Source: Eggerthellaceae bacterium (GTDB lineage: Bacteria; Actinomycetota; Coriobacteriia; Coriobacteriales; Eggerthellaceae). From it: a stretch of 54,202 nt of DNA. Position numbers and translations under genes: made by a program. Location: assembly GCA_017440565.1 (NCBI GenBank), contig JAFSHA010000095.1, positions 1 to 54,202 on the forward strand. Direction: 5' to 3'. Each line of letters starts with the position of its first letter. Positions within the stretch are counted from its first letter, which is position 1. Below the pieces are notes generated by a model that saw only the letters and a program-made list of their open reading frames with translations, had not been told where the DNA came from and did not search any database. Below, piece by piece: positions 7,679-17,706 of this stretch.

Positions 7679-8731
7679 ATGGACCTCGATTTTACGACGT
7701 TTCTGCAGGCCCTCGTCAATGACCCGATTCTGGGTTTGATCGTGCTTCTTTGCCTGGGCGGCACCTTCGTCAACGGCGCAACCGATGCGCCCAATGCCAT
7801 CGCAACGGTGGTGGGCACCAAGGCCATGAAGCCCGGTCCCGCCGTCATCATGGCGGCTATCTGCAACTTCGTCGGCCTGTTCGGCATCACCATGGTTTCC
7901 TCGGCGGTTGCCAAGACCATCTTCAACATGGTCGATTTCGGCGGCGACTACCACGCGGCGCTGGTGGCGCTGGCGGCGGCTATGGTGGCCATCATCGTAT
8001 GGGGTGCCACGGCGTGGTACTTCGGAATTCCCACCTCGCAAAGCCATTCGCTCATCGCAGGCATCACGGGCGCGGCCATCGCGCTGCAGGGAGGCCTCGC
8101 GGGCGTGAACCCGCATGAGTGGATGAAGGTTATCTACGGTTTGGTCATTTCGACGGGCTTGGGCTTCGGCTGCGGATACCTGTTCACGCGCATCATACGT
8201 TTGACGTGCGGGCGTTTGAACCGCATGAAGGCTACGCGCGGCTTCCGCTATGCGCAAATTGTCGGCGGTGCGGGTGTGGCGCTTCTGCATGGCGCGCAGG
8301 ACGGCCAGAAGTTCCTCTCCATGGTTATGCTGGGCGTCATGATCGGCATTTACGGATCGGGCGAGGGCGATGCGACCTTCCCCCTGTGGATGATCGCGCT
8401 GGTGTCGTTCACCATGGCGCTGGGCACGGCGCTTGGCGGCAAGAAGATCATCAAGTCCGTTGGCGTCGACATGGTGAACATGGAAAGCTGGCAGGGTTTT
8501 GCCGCGTGCCTGTCCTCCTGCTTCTGCATCGGCCTGGCCACCTTCACCGGCATGCCGGTTTCCACCACCCATACCAACACCACCGCCATCATGGGCGTCG
8601 GCGCCGAGAAGCGCCTGAAGAACGTGAAATGGAACCTTGCGGGCAACATGGTGCTCACGTGGATCCTCACGTTCCCCGGCTGCGGCCTTCTGGCCTTTGC
8701 GTTTACCCATCTATTCTTGATGTTCATGTAA
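7679..8731 (+). CDS. pit: PiT-family inorganic phosphate transporter
   Basis: A 350-residue polytopic permease. The two inverted PiT signatures are present: NGATDAPNAIATVVGTKAM near the N-terminus and GMPVSTTHTNTTAIMGVG near the C-terminus, with GIPTSQSHSLIAGITGAA between them. It imports phosphate with protons or cations. ATG 7679 follows AAGGGGAG (7665-7672); an in-frame ATG 18 bases upstream lacks a ribosome binding site. No phoU-like gene adjoins it. Enolase starts only 30 bp downstream, so the two may be co-transcribed. Confidence 0.9.
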   Translation: MDLDFTTFLQALVNDPILGLIVLLCLGGTFVNGATDAPNAIATVVGTKAMKPGPAVIMAAICNFVGLFGITMVSSAVAKTIFNMVDFGGDYHAALVALAAAMVAIIVWGATAWYFGIPTSQSHSLIAGITGAAIALQGGLAGVNPHEWMKVIYGLVISTGLGFGCGYLFTRIIRLTCGRLNRMKATRGFRYAQIVGGAGVALLHGAQDGQKFLSMVMLGVMIGIYGSGEGDATFPLWMIALVSFTMALGTALGGKKIIKSVGVDMVNMESWQGFAACLSSCFCIGLATFTGMPVSTTHTNTTAIMGVGAEKRLKNVKWNLAGNMVLTWILTFPGCGLLAFAFTHLFLMFM

Positions 8732-10054
<1,323 letters not shown>

Positions 10055-10096
10055 CTAGTTCCGACGGCCCGACGGCCGTTGCCCCCTGACTTACGC

Positions 10097-10244
10097 TTCT
10101 GTGCAAAAACAGCCTCGAGATGAGGCAAGCAAAGAGAAACAGCTCCGGATCGAACGGCGATCCGGAGCTGTTTTGCTTGCGAGGGGTGACAAACCGTCGA
10201 TTCCTGCCTGTGCAACCTCATCTCGAGGCCGTTTTCGCACAGAA
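10097..10244. repeat. Nested inverted-repeat (fold-back) element A
   Basis: The outer arms 10097-10125 and 10216-10244 are 29 bp and match in 27 positions as inverted repeats; they begin TTCTGTGCAAAAACAGCCTC. Inside them is a second stem, AAACAGCTCCGGATC (10137-10151) with GATCCGGAGCTGTTT (10159-10173), which ends in TTTT and can serve as the enolase terminator. Each outer arm carries a small CCTC...GAGG hairpin at its inner end. The terminal motif recurs in element B at 46283-46480. Confidence 0.8.
10137..10174 (+). terminator. Terminator hairpin downstream of eno
   Basis: A 15-bp perfect stem around a short loop is followed by TTTT. It is embedded in fold-back element A and is symmetric enough to act for the convergent GNAT gene too. 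Confidence 0.7.
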
Positions 10245-10280
10245 TTCGATACGGCCTCTCGCTCATCCAGTCGCTGCCCG

Positions 10281-10799
10281 CTAGGCCAGCTTCTTCTCCA
10301 TGATGAAGTCGTCCATGATGAAGCCTTCGCCGATGTCGGTTTCCACCGAGTCGATGGTCTCGAAGCCCTTGCCCAGATAGGCGCGGATGGCCAGTTCGTT
10401 GTGCTTGTTCACCGTGAGGTACATGGCGCTAAGGCCACGATCGGCGCACAGCTGCTCGTAATGGCGGATGGTCTTGCTGGCGAAGCCGTTGCCGCGCTCG
10501 TGAGCGAGCAGGTAGATCTTCGAGATGAAGAAGCGGTTGGTCTCGGGCTCCACATGGCCGCCGGTGTAGCCGGCGATGCGCGTCTTTCCGTCTTCCTCCA
10601 CCTCGATGAACCAGTACTCGTAAGCGTGCTCGGCGATGTCGCGCTCGATGGCTTCGAGGCTTTGGAAGTTGGCCACCATGTAGTCAACCTGAGCCTGCCC
10701 GATAAGCGGCGGCCAGTACTCGTTCCAGATCTCGTAGGCCATGTCGGCAAGCTTGCGCCGATCTTCGGCGGTGGTGATGGGGGTGAAGGAAACGTTCAT
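10281..10799 (-). CDS. GNAT-family N-acetyltransferase
   Basis: A 172-residue acetyltransferase fold. The acetyl-CoA binding segment, AHERGNGFASKTIRHYEQLC, has the R/Q-x-x-G-x-G/A pattern, and is followed by the usual LTVNKHNELAIRAYLGKGFE motif. The gene starts at ATG 10799 behind AAGGAG; an in-frame ATG 30 bases upstream has no ribosome binding site. The acceptor (protein, antibiotic, polyamine or other amine) cannot be deduced. The C-terminal IMDDFIMEKKL is typical of small GNATs acting on small molecules, which is only an inference. Confidence 0.85.
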   Translation of the reverse strand: MNVSFTPITTAEDRRKLADMAYEIWNEYWPPLIGQAQVDYMVANFQSLEAIERDIAEHAYEYWFIEVEEDGKTRIAGYTGGHVEPETNRFFISKIYLLAHERGNGFASKTIRHYEQLCADRGLSAMYLTVNKHNELAIRAYLGKGFETIDSVETDIGEGFIMDDFIMEKKLA

Positions 10800-11047
10800 G
10801 AATGCTCCTTGGTGCGTGGTACTTTGCAACCCCTAAGGATACCGCAAGTGCACGCTCGCGGTCGATGCGAAGCGTGCGGCTTGCAGGCGATGAGCGCAAG
10901 CGTGCGCGAAGCATGAAACGCGAGCGCTGCGAACGAAGATGCGACAGAAGTCGTGGAATTTCGCGCGAGTGAAGATTCGCGATGTGCGGCGGCCGCTTTT
11001 TGGTTATGCTAAAAGGTACGAAGTTTTTCAACCCGTGGAAGGCAGCT

Positions 11048-13162
11048 GTGAATAGGTTCATTTGGGGAATAATCAACCATCGTAAGGCGGTTGTGGCGTT
11101 GTTCGTCGCCGTGGCCGTCATTTGCACCTGCATGATTCCCTTCGTCAAAACCAACTACGACATGGTGGAATACCTGCCGCCCGATGCGCAGTCGACGCAT
11201 GCCGTCGAGATCATGAACGAGGATTTCTCGCAGGGCATGCCCAACGCTAGCGTGTTGGTCAACGACGTGCCCATCGCAACGGCGCTTTCCGTCAAAGATG
11301 AGATTGCCGCTATCGATGGCGTCGAGATGGTCATGTGGCTCGATGATGTGACGGATCTTACGGTGCCGCTTGCGACTGTCGATGAGGATCTGGTCGAGCA
11401 GTACTACCGCGACGGCAATGCCTTGTTCCAAGTGGCCATCGCCGACGGCGAGGAGGGCGACGTCGTGCCCGCCATCCGCGATCTCGTTGACGCATACGGC
11501 GAAGGAAACGCGGTTGCCGGCGAGGCGGCCGACAATCAGGCCATGATGGAGGGCACCGTCACGCAGGTTGCCCTTGCCGTGGTGCTCGTCGTCCCCATCA
11601 TCACGCTGCTGCTCATTCTGGCTACCATGTCGTGGATCGAGCCGCTGCTGTTCTTCGCGGCCATTGGCGTGTCCATCCTCATCAACATGGGGACGAATAT
11701 ATTCCTGGGCGGTGTGTCGTTCATAACGTACGCGGTAAGCCCCATCTTGCAGTTGGCTGTGTCGCTCGACTACGCCATCTTCCTGTTGCATGCCTTTGCG
11801 GCCGAGCGCAAGTTGGGCGGTACCATCGAGGAGGCTATGGCGCGCGCCATGCGCAAGTCGGCCTCGACTATCGCGGCAAGCGCCGTCACCACGCTGTTCG
11901 GCTTCATGGCGCTTTCTCTCATGCAGTTCCAGATTGGCGCCGACCTGGGCCTTAACCTGGTGAAGGGCGTCGCGCTTTCCTTCGTGACCGTCATCGTGCT
12001 GCTGCCCGCGCTTACGCTTCTGTGCGCGAAGGCCATCGACAAGACCACGCATCGTCGCCTTATGCCCAACTTCGAGAATGTGGGGCGTCCTCTCGCCAAG
12101 ATTCGCGTTCCCGCGCTTATCCTGGGCTTTGTGCTCATGGTGCCCGCTTTCCTGGGGCAATCCAACGTCGCGTTCACGTACCTTACCAGCGAGCCCGACC
12201 CCGAGCTGCGCTACGGTGCCGACTACTATGCCGTCGAGGATTCTTTCGGCGTTCAGAACGCCGCGGTGCTTTTGGTTCCGCGGGGCGACGTGGCGGCCGA
12301 GGCGGCCCTTGCTGCGCAAATCGAGGATCTTGAATACGTATCATCCGTCATGTCGTACGCCTCTACGGTGGGTGCGGCCATTCCCAGCGATTTCCTGGAC
12401 GATTCGGTGACCGAGCAGTTCTATTCGCAGGATTGGGCGCGCATCATCTGCTACATCGATGCCGATGTCGAAAGCGACGAGGCCTTTGGGACTATTGCGG
12501 CTATTCAAGACCTCGCCAGCGGCTATTACGACGAAAGCTACATGGCAGGACAGTCGGCCAACCTCTACGACATGGCTCAGATCATCAAGGTCGACAACGT
12601 GGTCGTGAGCATGGCGGCTATCGTGGCTATCTTCTTGGTGGTGGCGTTGACGTTCCGCTCGCTTATGCTTCCGGTGTGCCTGGTGCTGGCCATCGAGACG
12701 GGCATCTGGATTAACCTCTGCATCCCGTATTATGCGGGCGACACGCTCAACTTCATCGGGTACCTCATCATCAACACGGTGCAGCTGGGCGCCACCATCG
12801 ACTACGGCATCCTGCTTACAACCCATTACCTGCGCTGGCGCAAGAAGGCGCCCGCGCGCGAGGCCGTTTACAAGGCGCTCGGCGAAACCGTGCCTTCGCT
12901 CATCGTGTCGGCGGGCATTCTCGCCTCCGCCGGAATTGCGCTCGGCGTCACCTCGTCTATCTCGGTCGTCTCGCTGCTGGGCTTCTTGCTCGCGCGCGGC
13001 GCCATTATCTCGCTTGTCATGGTCACGTGCTTCCTTCCCGCGTTGCTCGTGGTCTTTGACGGCCCCATCCGCATCACCACGTGGAAGTCGGGCTTCCTCC
13101 GTGAGGGGAAGGCCCTGCCGGCTTCTGCCGAGGAAGGAGAGTCTCCGTGTCCGGAAGCATGA
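11048..13162 (+). CDS. MMPL/RND-family membrane transporter
   Basis: A protein of about 704 residues with two homologous halves, each one helix, a large extracytoplasmic loop and five helices. The functional Asp-Tyr pairs sit in VSLDYAIFLLHAF (first half) and GATIDYGILLTTHYLRWR (second half), as in MMPL/HpnN-type exporters of lipids or hydrophobic compounds. I prefer GTG 11048 because GGAAGG lies 5 bp upstream and the result, MNRFIWGIINHRK, is a normal N-terminus; ATG 11006 or 10982 would add 14 or 22 residues. It overlaps the next gene by 16 bp, so the two are translationally coupled and probably form one system. Confidence 0.85.
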   Translation: MNRFIWGIINHRKAVVALFVAVAVICTCMIPFVKTNYDMVEYLPPDAQSTHAVEIMNEDFSQGMPNASVLVNDVPIATALSVKDEIAAIDGVEMVMWLDDVTDLTVPLATVDEDLVEQYYRDGNALFQVAIADGEEGDVVPAIRDLVDAYGEGNAVAGEAADNQAMMEGTVTQVALAVVLVVPIITLLLILATMSWIEPLLFFAAIGVSILINMGTNIFLGGVSFITYAVSPILQLAVSLDYAIFLLHAFAAERKLGGTIEEAMARAMRKSASTIAASAVTTLFGFMALSLMQFQIGADLGLNLVKGVALSFVTVIVLLPALTLLCAKAIDKTTHRRLMPNFENVGRPLAKIRVPALILGFVLMVPAFLGQSNVAFTYLTSEPDPELRYGADYYAVEDSFGVQNAAVLLVPRGDVAAEAALAAQIEDLEYVSSVMSYASTVGAAIPSDFLDDSVTEQFYSQDWARIICYIDADVESDEAFGTIAAIQDLASGYYDESYMAGQSANLYDMAQIIKVDNVVVSMAAIVAIFLVVALTFRSLMLPVCLVLAIETGIWINLCIPYYAGDTLNFIGYLIINTVQLGATIDYGILLTTHYLRWRKKAPAREAVYKALGETVPSLIVSAGILASAGIALGVTSSISVVSLLGFLLARGAIISLVMVTCFLPALLVVFDGPIRITTWKSGFLREGKALPASAEEGESPCPEA

Positions 13163-15069
13163 TGAAAACTCCCGTTGCGACGAAATTGGTGGCAGCTGCT
13201 GTAGCTGGCTTGGCCGCCGTTTCGCTGTCGTTTGCCTGCATGCCCGTTGTGGCTGCCTACTCGGAGGGTCTTTCCGCTGGCGCGGCGCCCGAGCTTACCG
13301 GAACGCCTGCAACGTATGAGAAGACCGAGGTGGTGTACGCCTCGCTGGCTGCTGACGGTCAGGTTGAGGCGGCCTATGTGGTCAACCAGTTCGACGTTGA
13401 GTCTGCCGGCGATGTGGAAGACTTCGGCAACTACGAGAAGATCGCGAACCTTACCGACGAGGGTGCTCTTGCGCATGAGGGTGATGCGGTCAGCTTCGTG
13501 GCGGACGAGGGCGTTTTCTACTATCAGGGCGACATGGCCAAGGCGCAGCTGCCTTGGGACGTGTCCTTGAGCTACGAACTTGACGGAAGGGAAGTTTCCG
13601 CTGAGGAAATCGCCGGTGCGACGGGCGCGCTTGCCATGCACCTGACCACGAAGGCTGTCGAGGACGTTGACGCGTCATTCGCGGAAAGCTACATGCTTCA
13701 GGTGACCTTCACCCTAAATGGCGACACCACGTCTGATATCGAGGCCGAAGGCGCCACGGTGGCCTCTTCCGGGCGCAACCGCACGGTGGCCTTCACCGCG
13801 CTGCCGGGGGAGAACGCCGATTGCCTGCTTACGGCGCAGGTTCGTGACTTCGAGATGACCGGCGTTCAGATTGCAGCCCTGCCGTATTCCATGAACATGG
13901 ATATGCCTGATACCGACGGCATGATGGATGACATGACCAAGCTCTCCGATGCCATTGCCCAGCTCGACGATGGTGCCGAGGCCCTCGCAGCTGGCGTTGA
14001 TGAGCTGGCGGGCGGCGCCAAGCAGTTCGCGGCGGGCGCTGCGGCTTTCGGTGACGGCCTCGAGGCGCTCGGGGGCTCGTCTTCGCAGCTGGTGGAAGGA
14101 TCGGCCCAGATAAAGGCCGGCATCGATGCTATCGTAGGCGGCATGGCGGGCGCAAGCCAGGGGCAGATCGATCTGTCGGGCTTGGCGCAGCTGGGGCAGC
14201 TTTCCGGCGGCCTGCGTTCTTTGGCGAGCGCCTTCGACGGGCTCTCGGCCCAGACGGCCCAGCTTCAAGCTGGATTTGACGCCGCTCACGCTAACCTGGC
14301 GGCTGCCATTGCGGCCATTCCCGCACCGACTTTGGGCGAGGCCGAGATCGGTGCGCTGATGGAGGTTACGGGTGCGTCTGACGCGGCGAACGGCACTTCG
14401 GTTACGGGTACGGCGAACACGCTGGTTCAGACCTATCAGGCTGCCCAGGTGGTGAAGGGCACGTATGAGTCTGCCGAGTTCCAGCAGGTGGTGGGCGGCA
14501 CCAGCGCGCTGCTTTCCGCTCTTGGCGCCGACGCTGCGACGCAGGGTTCCTTCGCCTACTTCAGCGCGATGCTCACCCAGATGGCCGACGGCATCGACAA
14601 CGCCCCGGGCGCAGAGTCGCTGGCGCAGCTGGGGCAGCTGGCCGAGGGCTTGGGGCAGCTTGCGCAAAGCTACGGCGAGTTCCACGCGGGCCTCGAGCAG
14701 TACGCCGCGGGCGTGGGCGAGCTTTCCGCGGGTTTTGCGGGCCTTGAAGAGGGTGCCTCCGAGCTTGGCAGCGGCGCTTCGCAGCTTGCCTCTGGAGCCG
14801 ACGCCCTTGCCGACGGCACGGGCGAGCTTGCCAGCGAGACGGCCGGCATGCCCGATACCATGCAAGAGGAGATCGACGCCATGATGGCCGAGTACGACTT
14901 CCCTGACTGGAAGCCCGTCTCCTTCACCTCTGGCGAAAACGAGCACACCGTCGCGGTGCAGTTCGTCATGACCACGGCCGCCATCGAGATTCCCGAGGAA
15001 CCCGAGGCGGAAGAAGAGCCCGAGGAGGAGCTCGACATTGTCGACAGGTTCTTCGCCCTGTTCAAATAA
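13147..15069 (+). CDS. Secreted YhgE/Pip-like helical protein, partner of MMPL transporter
   Basis: A 640-residue protein with an N-terminal signal peptide (hydrophobic segment TKLVAAAVAGLAAVSLSFAC ending near residue 36). It has an extracytoplasmic domain of roughly 200 residues, then a long region of repeats of the type L-x-x-G-A-x-x-L-x-x-G, as in YhgE/Pip proteins. The end is acidic (EEPEAEEEPEEELDIVDRFF). YhgE/Pip proteins usually carry C-terminal transmembrane helices; this one does not, so it may act as an extracellular coiled partner for the MMPL pump with which it overlaps by 16 bp. AAGGAG precedes GTG 13147. Function is not known. Confidence 0.7.
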   Translation: MSGSMMKTPVATKLVAAAVAGLAAVSLSFACMPVVAAYSEGLSAGAAPELTGTPATYEKTEVVYASLAADGQVEAAYVVNQFDVESAGDVEDFGNYEKIANLTDEGALAHEGDAVSFVADEGVFYYQGDMAKAQLPWDVSLSYELDGREVSAEEIAGATGALAMHLTTKAVEDVDASFAESYMLQVTFTLNGDTTSDIEAEGATVASSGRNRTVAFTALPGENADCLLTAQVRDFEMTGVQIAALPYSMNMDMPDTDGMMDDMTKLSDAIAQLDDGAEALAAGVDELAGGAKQFAAGAAAFGDGLEALGGSSSQLVEGSAQIKAGIDAIVGGMAGASQGQIDLSGLAQLGQLSGGLRSLASAFDGLSAQTAQLQAGFDAAHANLAAAIAAIPAPTLGEAEIGALMEVTGASDAANGTSVTGTANTLVQTYQAAQVVKGTYESAEFQQVVGGTSALLSALGADAATQGSFAYFSAMLTQMADGIDNAPGAESLAQLGQLAEGLGQLAQSYGEFHAGLEQYAAGVGELSAGFAGLEEGASELGSGASQLASGADALADGTGELASETAGMPDTMQEEIDAMMAEYDFPDWKPVSFTSGENEHTVAVQFVMTTAAIEIPEEPEAEEEPEEELDIVDRFFALFK

Positions 15070-15105
15070 CCTGTCTTCGTTTAATTTCGGAAAAGGATTC
15101 GAATC

Positions 15106-15363
15106 ATGTCAATGCACACCTACAAACCCAAAGGCGTTTGCAGCCAGCTTATCGGCGTCGAGCTCGAAGACGACGGTGCCACCATCAAGGAAGTGCGCTT
15201 CATGGGCGGTTGCGATGGCAACTTGAAGGCCATCGCGAAATTGGTCGCCGGCAAGAAGGTCGACGAGATCGTGCCCCTTCTTGAGGGTAACACCTGCGGT
15301 CGTCGCTCCACGTCCTGCGCCGATCAGCTGACGAAGGCCTTGCTCGAAGCCCAGCAGGCCTAA
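15106..15363 (+). CDS. TSCPD domain-containing protein
   Basis: An 85-residue protein with conserved cysteines in the order GVCSQ, GGCDGN, NTCGRRSTSCADQL; the RSTSCADQL end is the TSCPD motif. TSCPD domains occur alone or at the C-terminus of class II ribonucleotide reductases and are thought to bind a metal or redox partner. ATG 15106 has a GGAAAAGGATT leader. It sits 36 bp after the MMPL partner gene and 12 bp before the spermidine synthase-like gene. Molecular role unproven. Confidence 0.8.
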   Translation: MSMHTYKPKGVCSQLIGVELEDDGATIKEVRFMGGCDGNLKAIAKLVAGKKVDEIVPLLEGNTCGRRSTSCADQLTKALLEAQQA

Positions 15364-15375
15364 GGCTCATCGAGG

Positions 15376-16152
15376 ATGAGTTCGCAGAACTGCGCGGGGC
15401 TCGATGCGGATCCGCTGCTTGAGGAGTTTCAATATCCCACTATGTTCGGCGAGGCCGAGGTTTTCGCTCTCGAGACCGACGAGGGCGTGCCCGTGCGCGT
15501 GCTGTACGTTGCGGGAGGCTTTCAGTCCGCCACGTTTCTGGGCGAGCGTCGATTCGATCCCGTATTCGAGTATTACCGCGCTATCGACTGCGTCTTTGAC
15601 GCAAGGCCCTCCGCGCGCCGCCTTCTCATGATCGGCGGCGGTGCGTTTTCGTATCCGAAGCACTTGCTGATGAGCGAGGAAGAGCGCCTTGAAGGCGCAA
15701 GCATAGATGTGGTGGAGATAGACCCCGCCATCGTCGACATCGCGCGGGCGCATTTCTTTCTCGACGAGGTCGAGCGTGCGCACGGACCTGAGGGTTCGGG
15801 CCGACTGAGCGTTGTCGTGGGCGATGGCGCCGAGGTGCTGCGTTGCGCGCAGGCCGGCCGCTACGACGTGATCGTCAACGACTCCTTCAGCGGCACCGAC
15901 CCAACCGACGGGCTTCTTTCGGCAGAACTGCTAGATGCAGCGAGAAGCGTTTTGACGCCGGGCGGCTTGTACGTGGTCAATGCCGTAGCGGAGACGCTCG
16001 AGGAGGCCGAGCCCTTTGCGTGCTCGCTTCGCCGAGCGTTCGCCCGCGTGTACCTGCTGCCTTGCCCCGACGAGGAGTTCGACGGCTCGAGCAACAACCT
16101 ACTTCTAGCCTCGGATGAACCCATCGAGCTGCCTGGTTTGACGAAGCTGTAA
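15376..16152 (+). CDS. Spermidine synthase-like (aminopropyltransferase-fold) protein
   Basis: A 258-residue Rossmann-fold protein. The SAM-type pocket shows in MIGGGAFSYPKHLL, VVEIDPAIVDIAR and VGDGAEVL, followed by the catalytic-position DVIVNDSFSGTDPTDGLLSAEL. The last motif resembles polyamine synthases but the usual DxYD is replaced by NDSFSG, as in a large actinobacterial subgroup annotated as fused spermidine synthase-like proteins. Whether it makes polyamines is unclear. No other polyamine gene adjoins. Confidence 0.7.
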   Translation: MSSQNCAGLDADPLLEEFQYPTMFGEAEVFALETDEGVPVRVLYVAGGFQSATFLGERRFDPVFEYYRAIDCVFDARPSARRLLMIGGGAFSYPKHLLMSEEERLEGASIDVVEIDPAIVDIARAHFFLDEVERAHGPEGSGRLSVVVGDGAEVLRCAQAGRYDVIVNDSFSGTDPTDGLLSAELLDAARSVLTPGGLYVVNAVAETLEEAEPFACSLRRAFARVYLLPCPDEEFDGSSNNLLLASDEPIELPGLTKL

Positions 16153-16191
16153 TGAGGAAAAAATCACCAGTTCAATAGGTGAATGGTGTGA

Positions 16192-16197
16192 TACACT
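16192..16197 (+). promoter_or_regulatory. Candidate -10 for rpsA
   Basis: TACACT lies about 160 bp before the rpsA start; the best upstream hexamer, TTCAAT (16171-16176), is at 15-bp spacing. An inverted TCACC/GGTGA overlaps the spacer. Confidence 0.35.
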
Positions 16198-16320
16198 AGG
16201 CAAGCTTGCGAAAAATCGCGCAGGTAGGTGTATTTGTAGGCCCCCGAGACATGTTTTGTTGTACAGCTAATGAGCAAGCTTCTGCAAGCAACATGGTAAG
16301 TATCAATTAATCATGACGAA

Positions 16321-16350
16321 GGGTCCCCGAAAGAATTGTTCGAAAGGGGT
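16321..16350 (+). promoter_or_regulatory. Hairpin that can cover the rpsA ribosome binding site
   Basis: GGTCCCCGAAA and CGAAAGGGGTCC can pair through GGnCCCC/GGGGnCC around AATTGTT. The AAAGGGG strand, which is also the only purine-rich site before TTG 16356, would be in the stem. This is compatible with S1 autoregulation, which is known in other bacteria. Confidence 0.4.
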
Positions 16351-16355
16351 CCGTT

Positions 16356-17576
16356 TTGACCGAAATCAAGAACACGTCCATTATCGACTTCTCCGATTTC
16401 TCTGACGAGCAGATGAACGAGATGATCGACGGTACGCTGACCAACTTCGACGAGGGCGACCTTGTCGACGGCGTTGTCGTGAAGCTCGAGCATGACGAGG
16501 TGCTCGTTGACATCGGCTTCAAGTCCGAGGGCGTTATCCCGTCCCGTGAGCTCTCCATCCGCAAGGATGCAGACCCGGCCGACATCGTGAGCCTTGGCGA
16601 GAAGATCGAGGCTCTGGTTCTCCAGAAGGAGGACAAGGACGGCCGTCTGATCCTGTCCAAGAAGCGTGCTGAGTACGAGCGCGCTTGGATCAGCGTCGAG
16701 GAGAAGTTCAAGGCTGGCGAGGTTGTCGTGGGCGAGGTCATCGAGGTTGTCAAGGGCGGCCTTATCCTCGACATCGGTCTGCGCGGCTTCCTTCCGGCTT
16801 CCCTCGTGGATCTTCGCCGTGTGAAGGATCTCGACATGTACATGGGCACCGAGATCGAGGCTCGTGTCATCGAGATGGATCGCAACCGCAACAACGTTGT
16901 CCTTTCCCGCCGCGTGCTGCTGGAGGAGGGCCGCAAGAACGAGCGCGCCGAGATCCTCTCCAAGCTCACCAAGGGCATGCGCCTCAAGGGTGCCGTCTCC
17001 TCCATCGTGGACTTCGGCGCCTTCGTCGACCTGGGTGGCATCGACGGTCTGGTTCACATCTCCGAGCTTTCTTGGAACCATGTCAACCATCCGTCCGAGG
17101 TTGTCAAGGTTGGCGACGAGGTCGAGGTCGAGGTTCTCGACGTCGATCTGAACCGCGAGCGCATCTCCCTCGGCCTCAAGCAGACCACCGAGGATCCGTG
17201 GGTGAAGCTCGTCGAGTCCTACCCGGTTGGCACCATCGTTGACGGCAAGGTCACCAAGATCGTTCCGTTCGGTGCTTTCATCGAGCTGGGCAGCTCCATC
17301 GAGGGCCTGGTGCACATCTCCGAGATGGCTGGCCGCCACATCGACACCCCTGCTCAGGTTGTCAAGGCTGGCGCCGAGGTCAAGGTCAAGGTCATGGAGA
17401 TCAACGCCGAGCGTCGTCGCATCTCCCTGTCCATGAAGGCTGCTGCTGAGGAACTGGGCTTCGAGATCGAGGTCGACGAGTCTATCCAGGCTGAGGAGAA
17501 GCCGGCGAAGCGCAAGAAGGCCGACAAGGCCGAGAAGCCTGCCGAGGCCGCCGAGGCTGAGGTTGCTGCCGAGTAA
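16356..17576 (+). CDS. rpsA: 30S ribosomal protein S1
   Basis: A 406-residue protein with four S1 OB-fold repeats (beginning near residues 30, 120, 205 and 292), recognised by [47 protein letters not shown] and [23 protein letters not shown]1 unwinds and docks mRNA on the 30S subunit. The four-domain form is typical of Gram-positives. A Lys/Ala/Glu tail ends the protein. The start is TTG 16356; the first residues [19 protein letters not shown] look like a native N-terminus. A strong terminator follows. Confidence 0.95.
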   Translation: MTEIKNTSIIDFSDFSDEQMNEMIDGTLTNFDEGDLVDGVVVKLEHDEVLVDIGFKSEGVIPSRELSIRKDADPADIVSLGEKIEALVLQKEDKDGRLILSKKRAEYERAWISVEEKFKAGEVVVGEVIEVVKGGLILDIGLRGFLPASLVDLRRVKDLDMYMGTEIEARVIEMDRNRNNVVLSRRVLLEEGRKNERAEILSKLTKGMRLKGAVSSIVDFGAFVDLGGIDGLVHISELSWNHVNHPSEVVKVGDEVEVEVLDVDLNRERISLGLKQTTEDPWVKLVESYPVGTIVDGKVTKIVPFGAFIELGSSIEGLVHISEMAGRHIDTPAQVVKAGAEVKVKVMEINAERRRISLSMKAAAEELGFEIEVDESIQAEEKPAKRKKADKAEKPAEAAEAEVAAE

Positions 17577-17599
17577 GCATGCGCTTATAGGGCATTCTG

Positions 17600-17630
17600 A
17601 AGCGGGGTCCTTTGGGACCCCGCTTTTTTT
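17600..17630 (+). terminator. Rho-independent terminator of rpsA
   Basis: AAGCGGGGTCC (17600-17610) and GGGACCCCGCTT pair around a TTT loop, followed by seven T. Confidence 0.92.
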
Positions 17631-17706
17631 GTACAATGATGCGAACAGCGTCCGCCGGACGTGCGGGTGATGCGACTGCGGTGGGTTTGACGTTGCGTAT
17701 CTAGCG

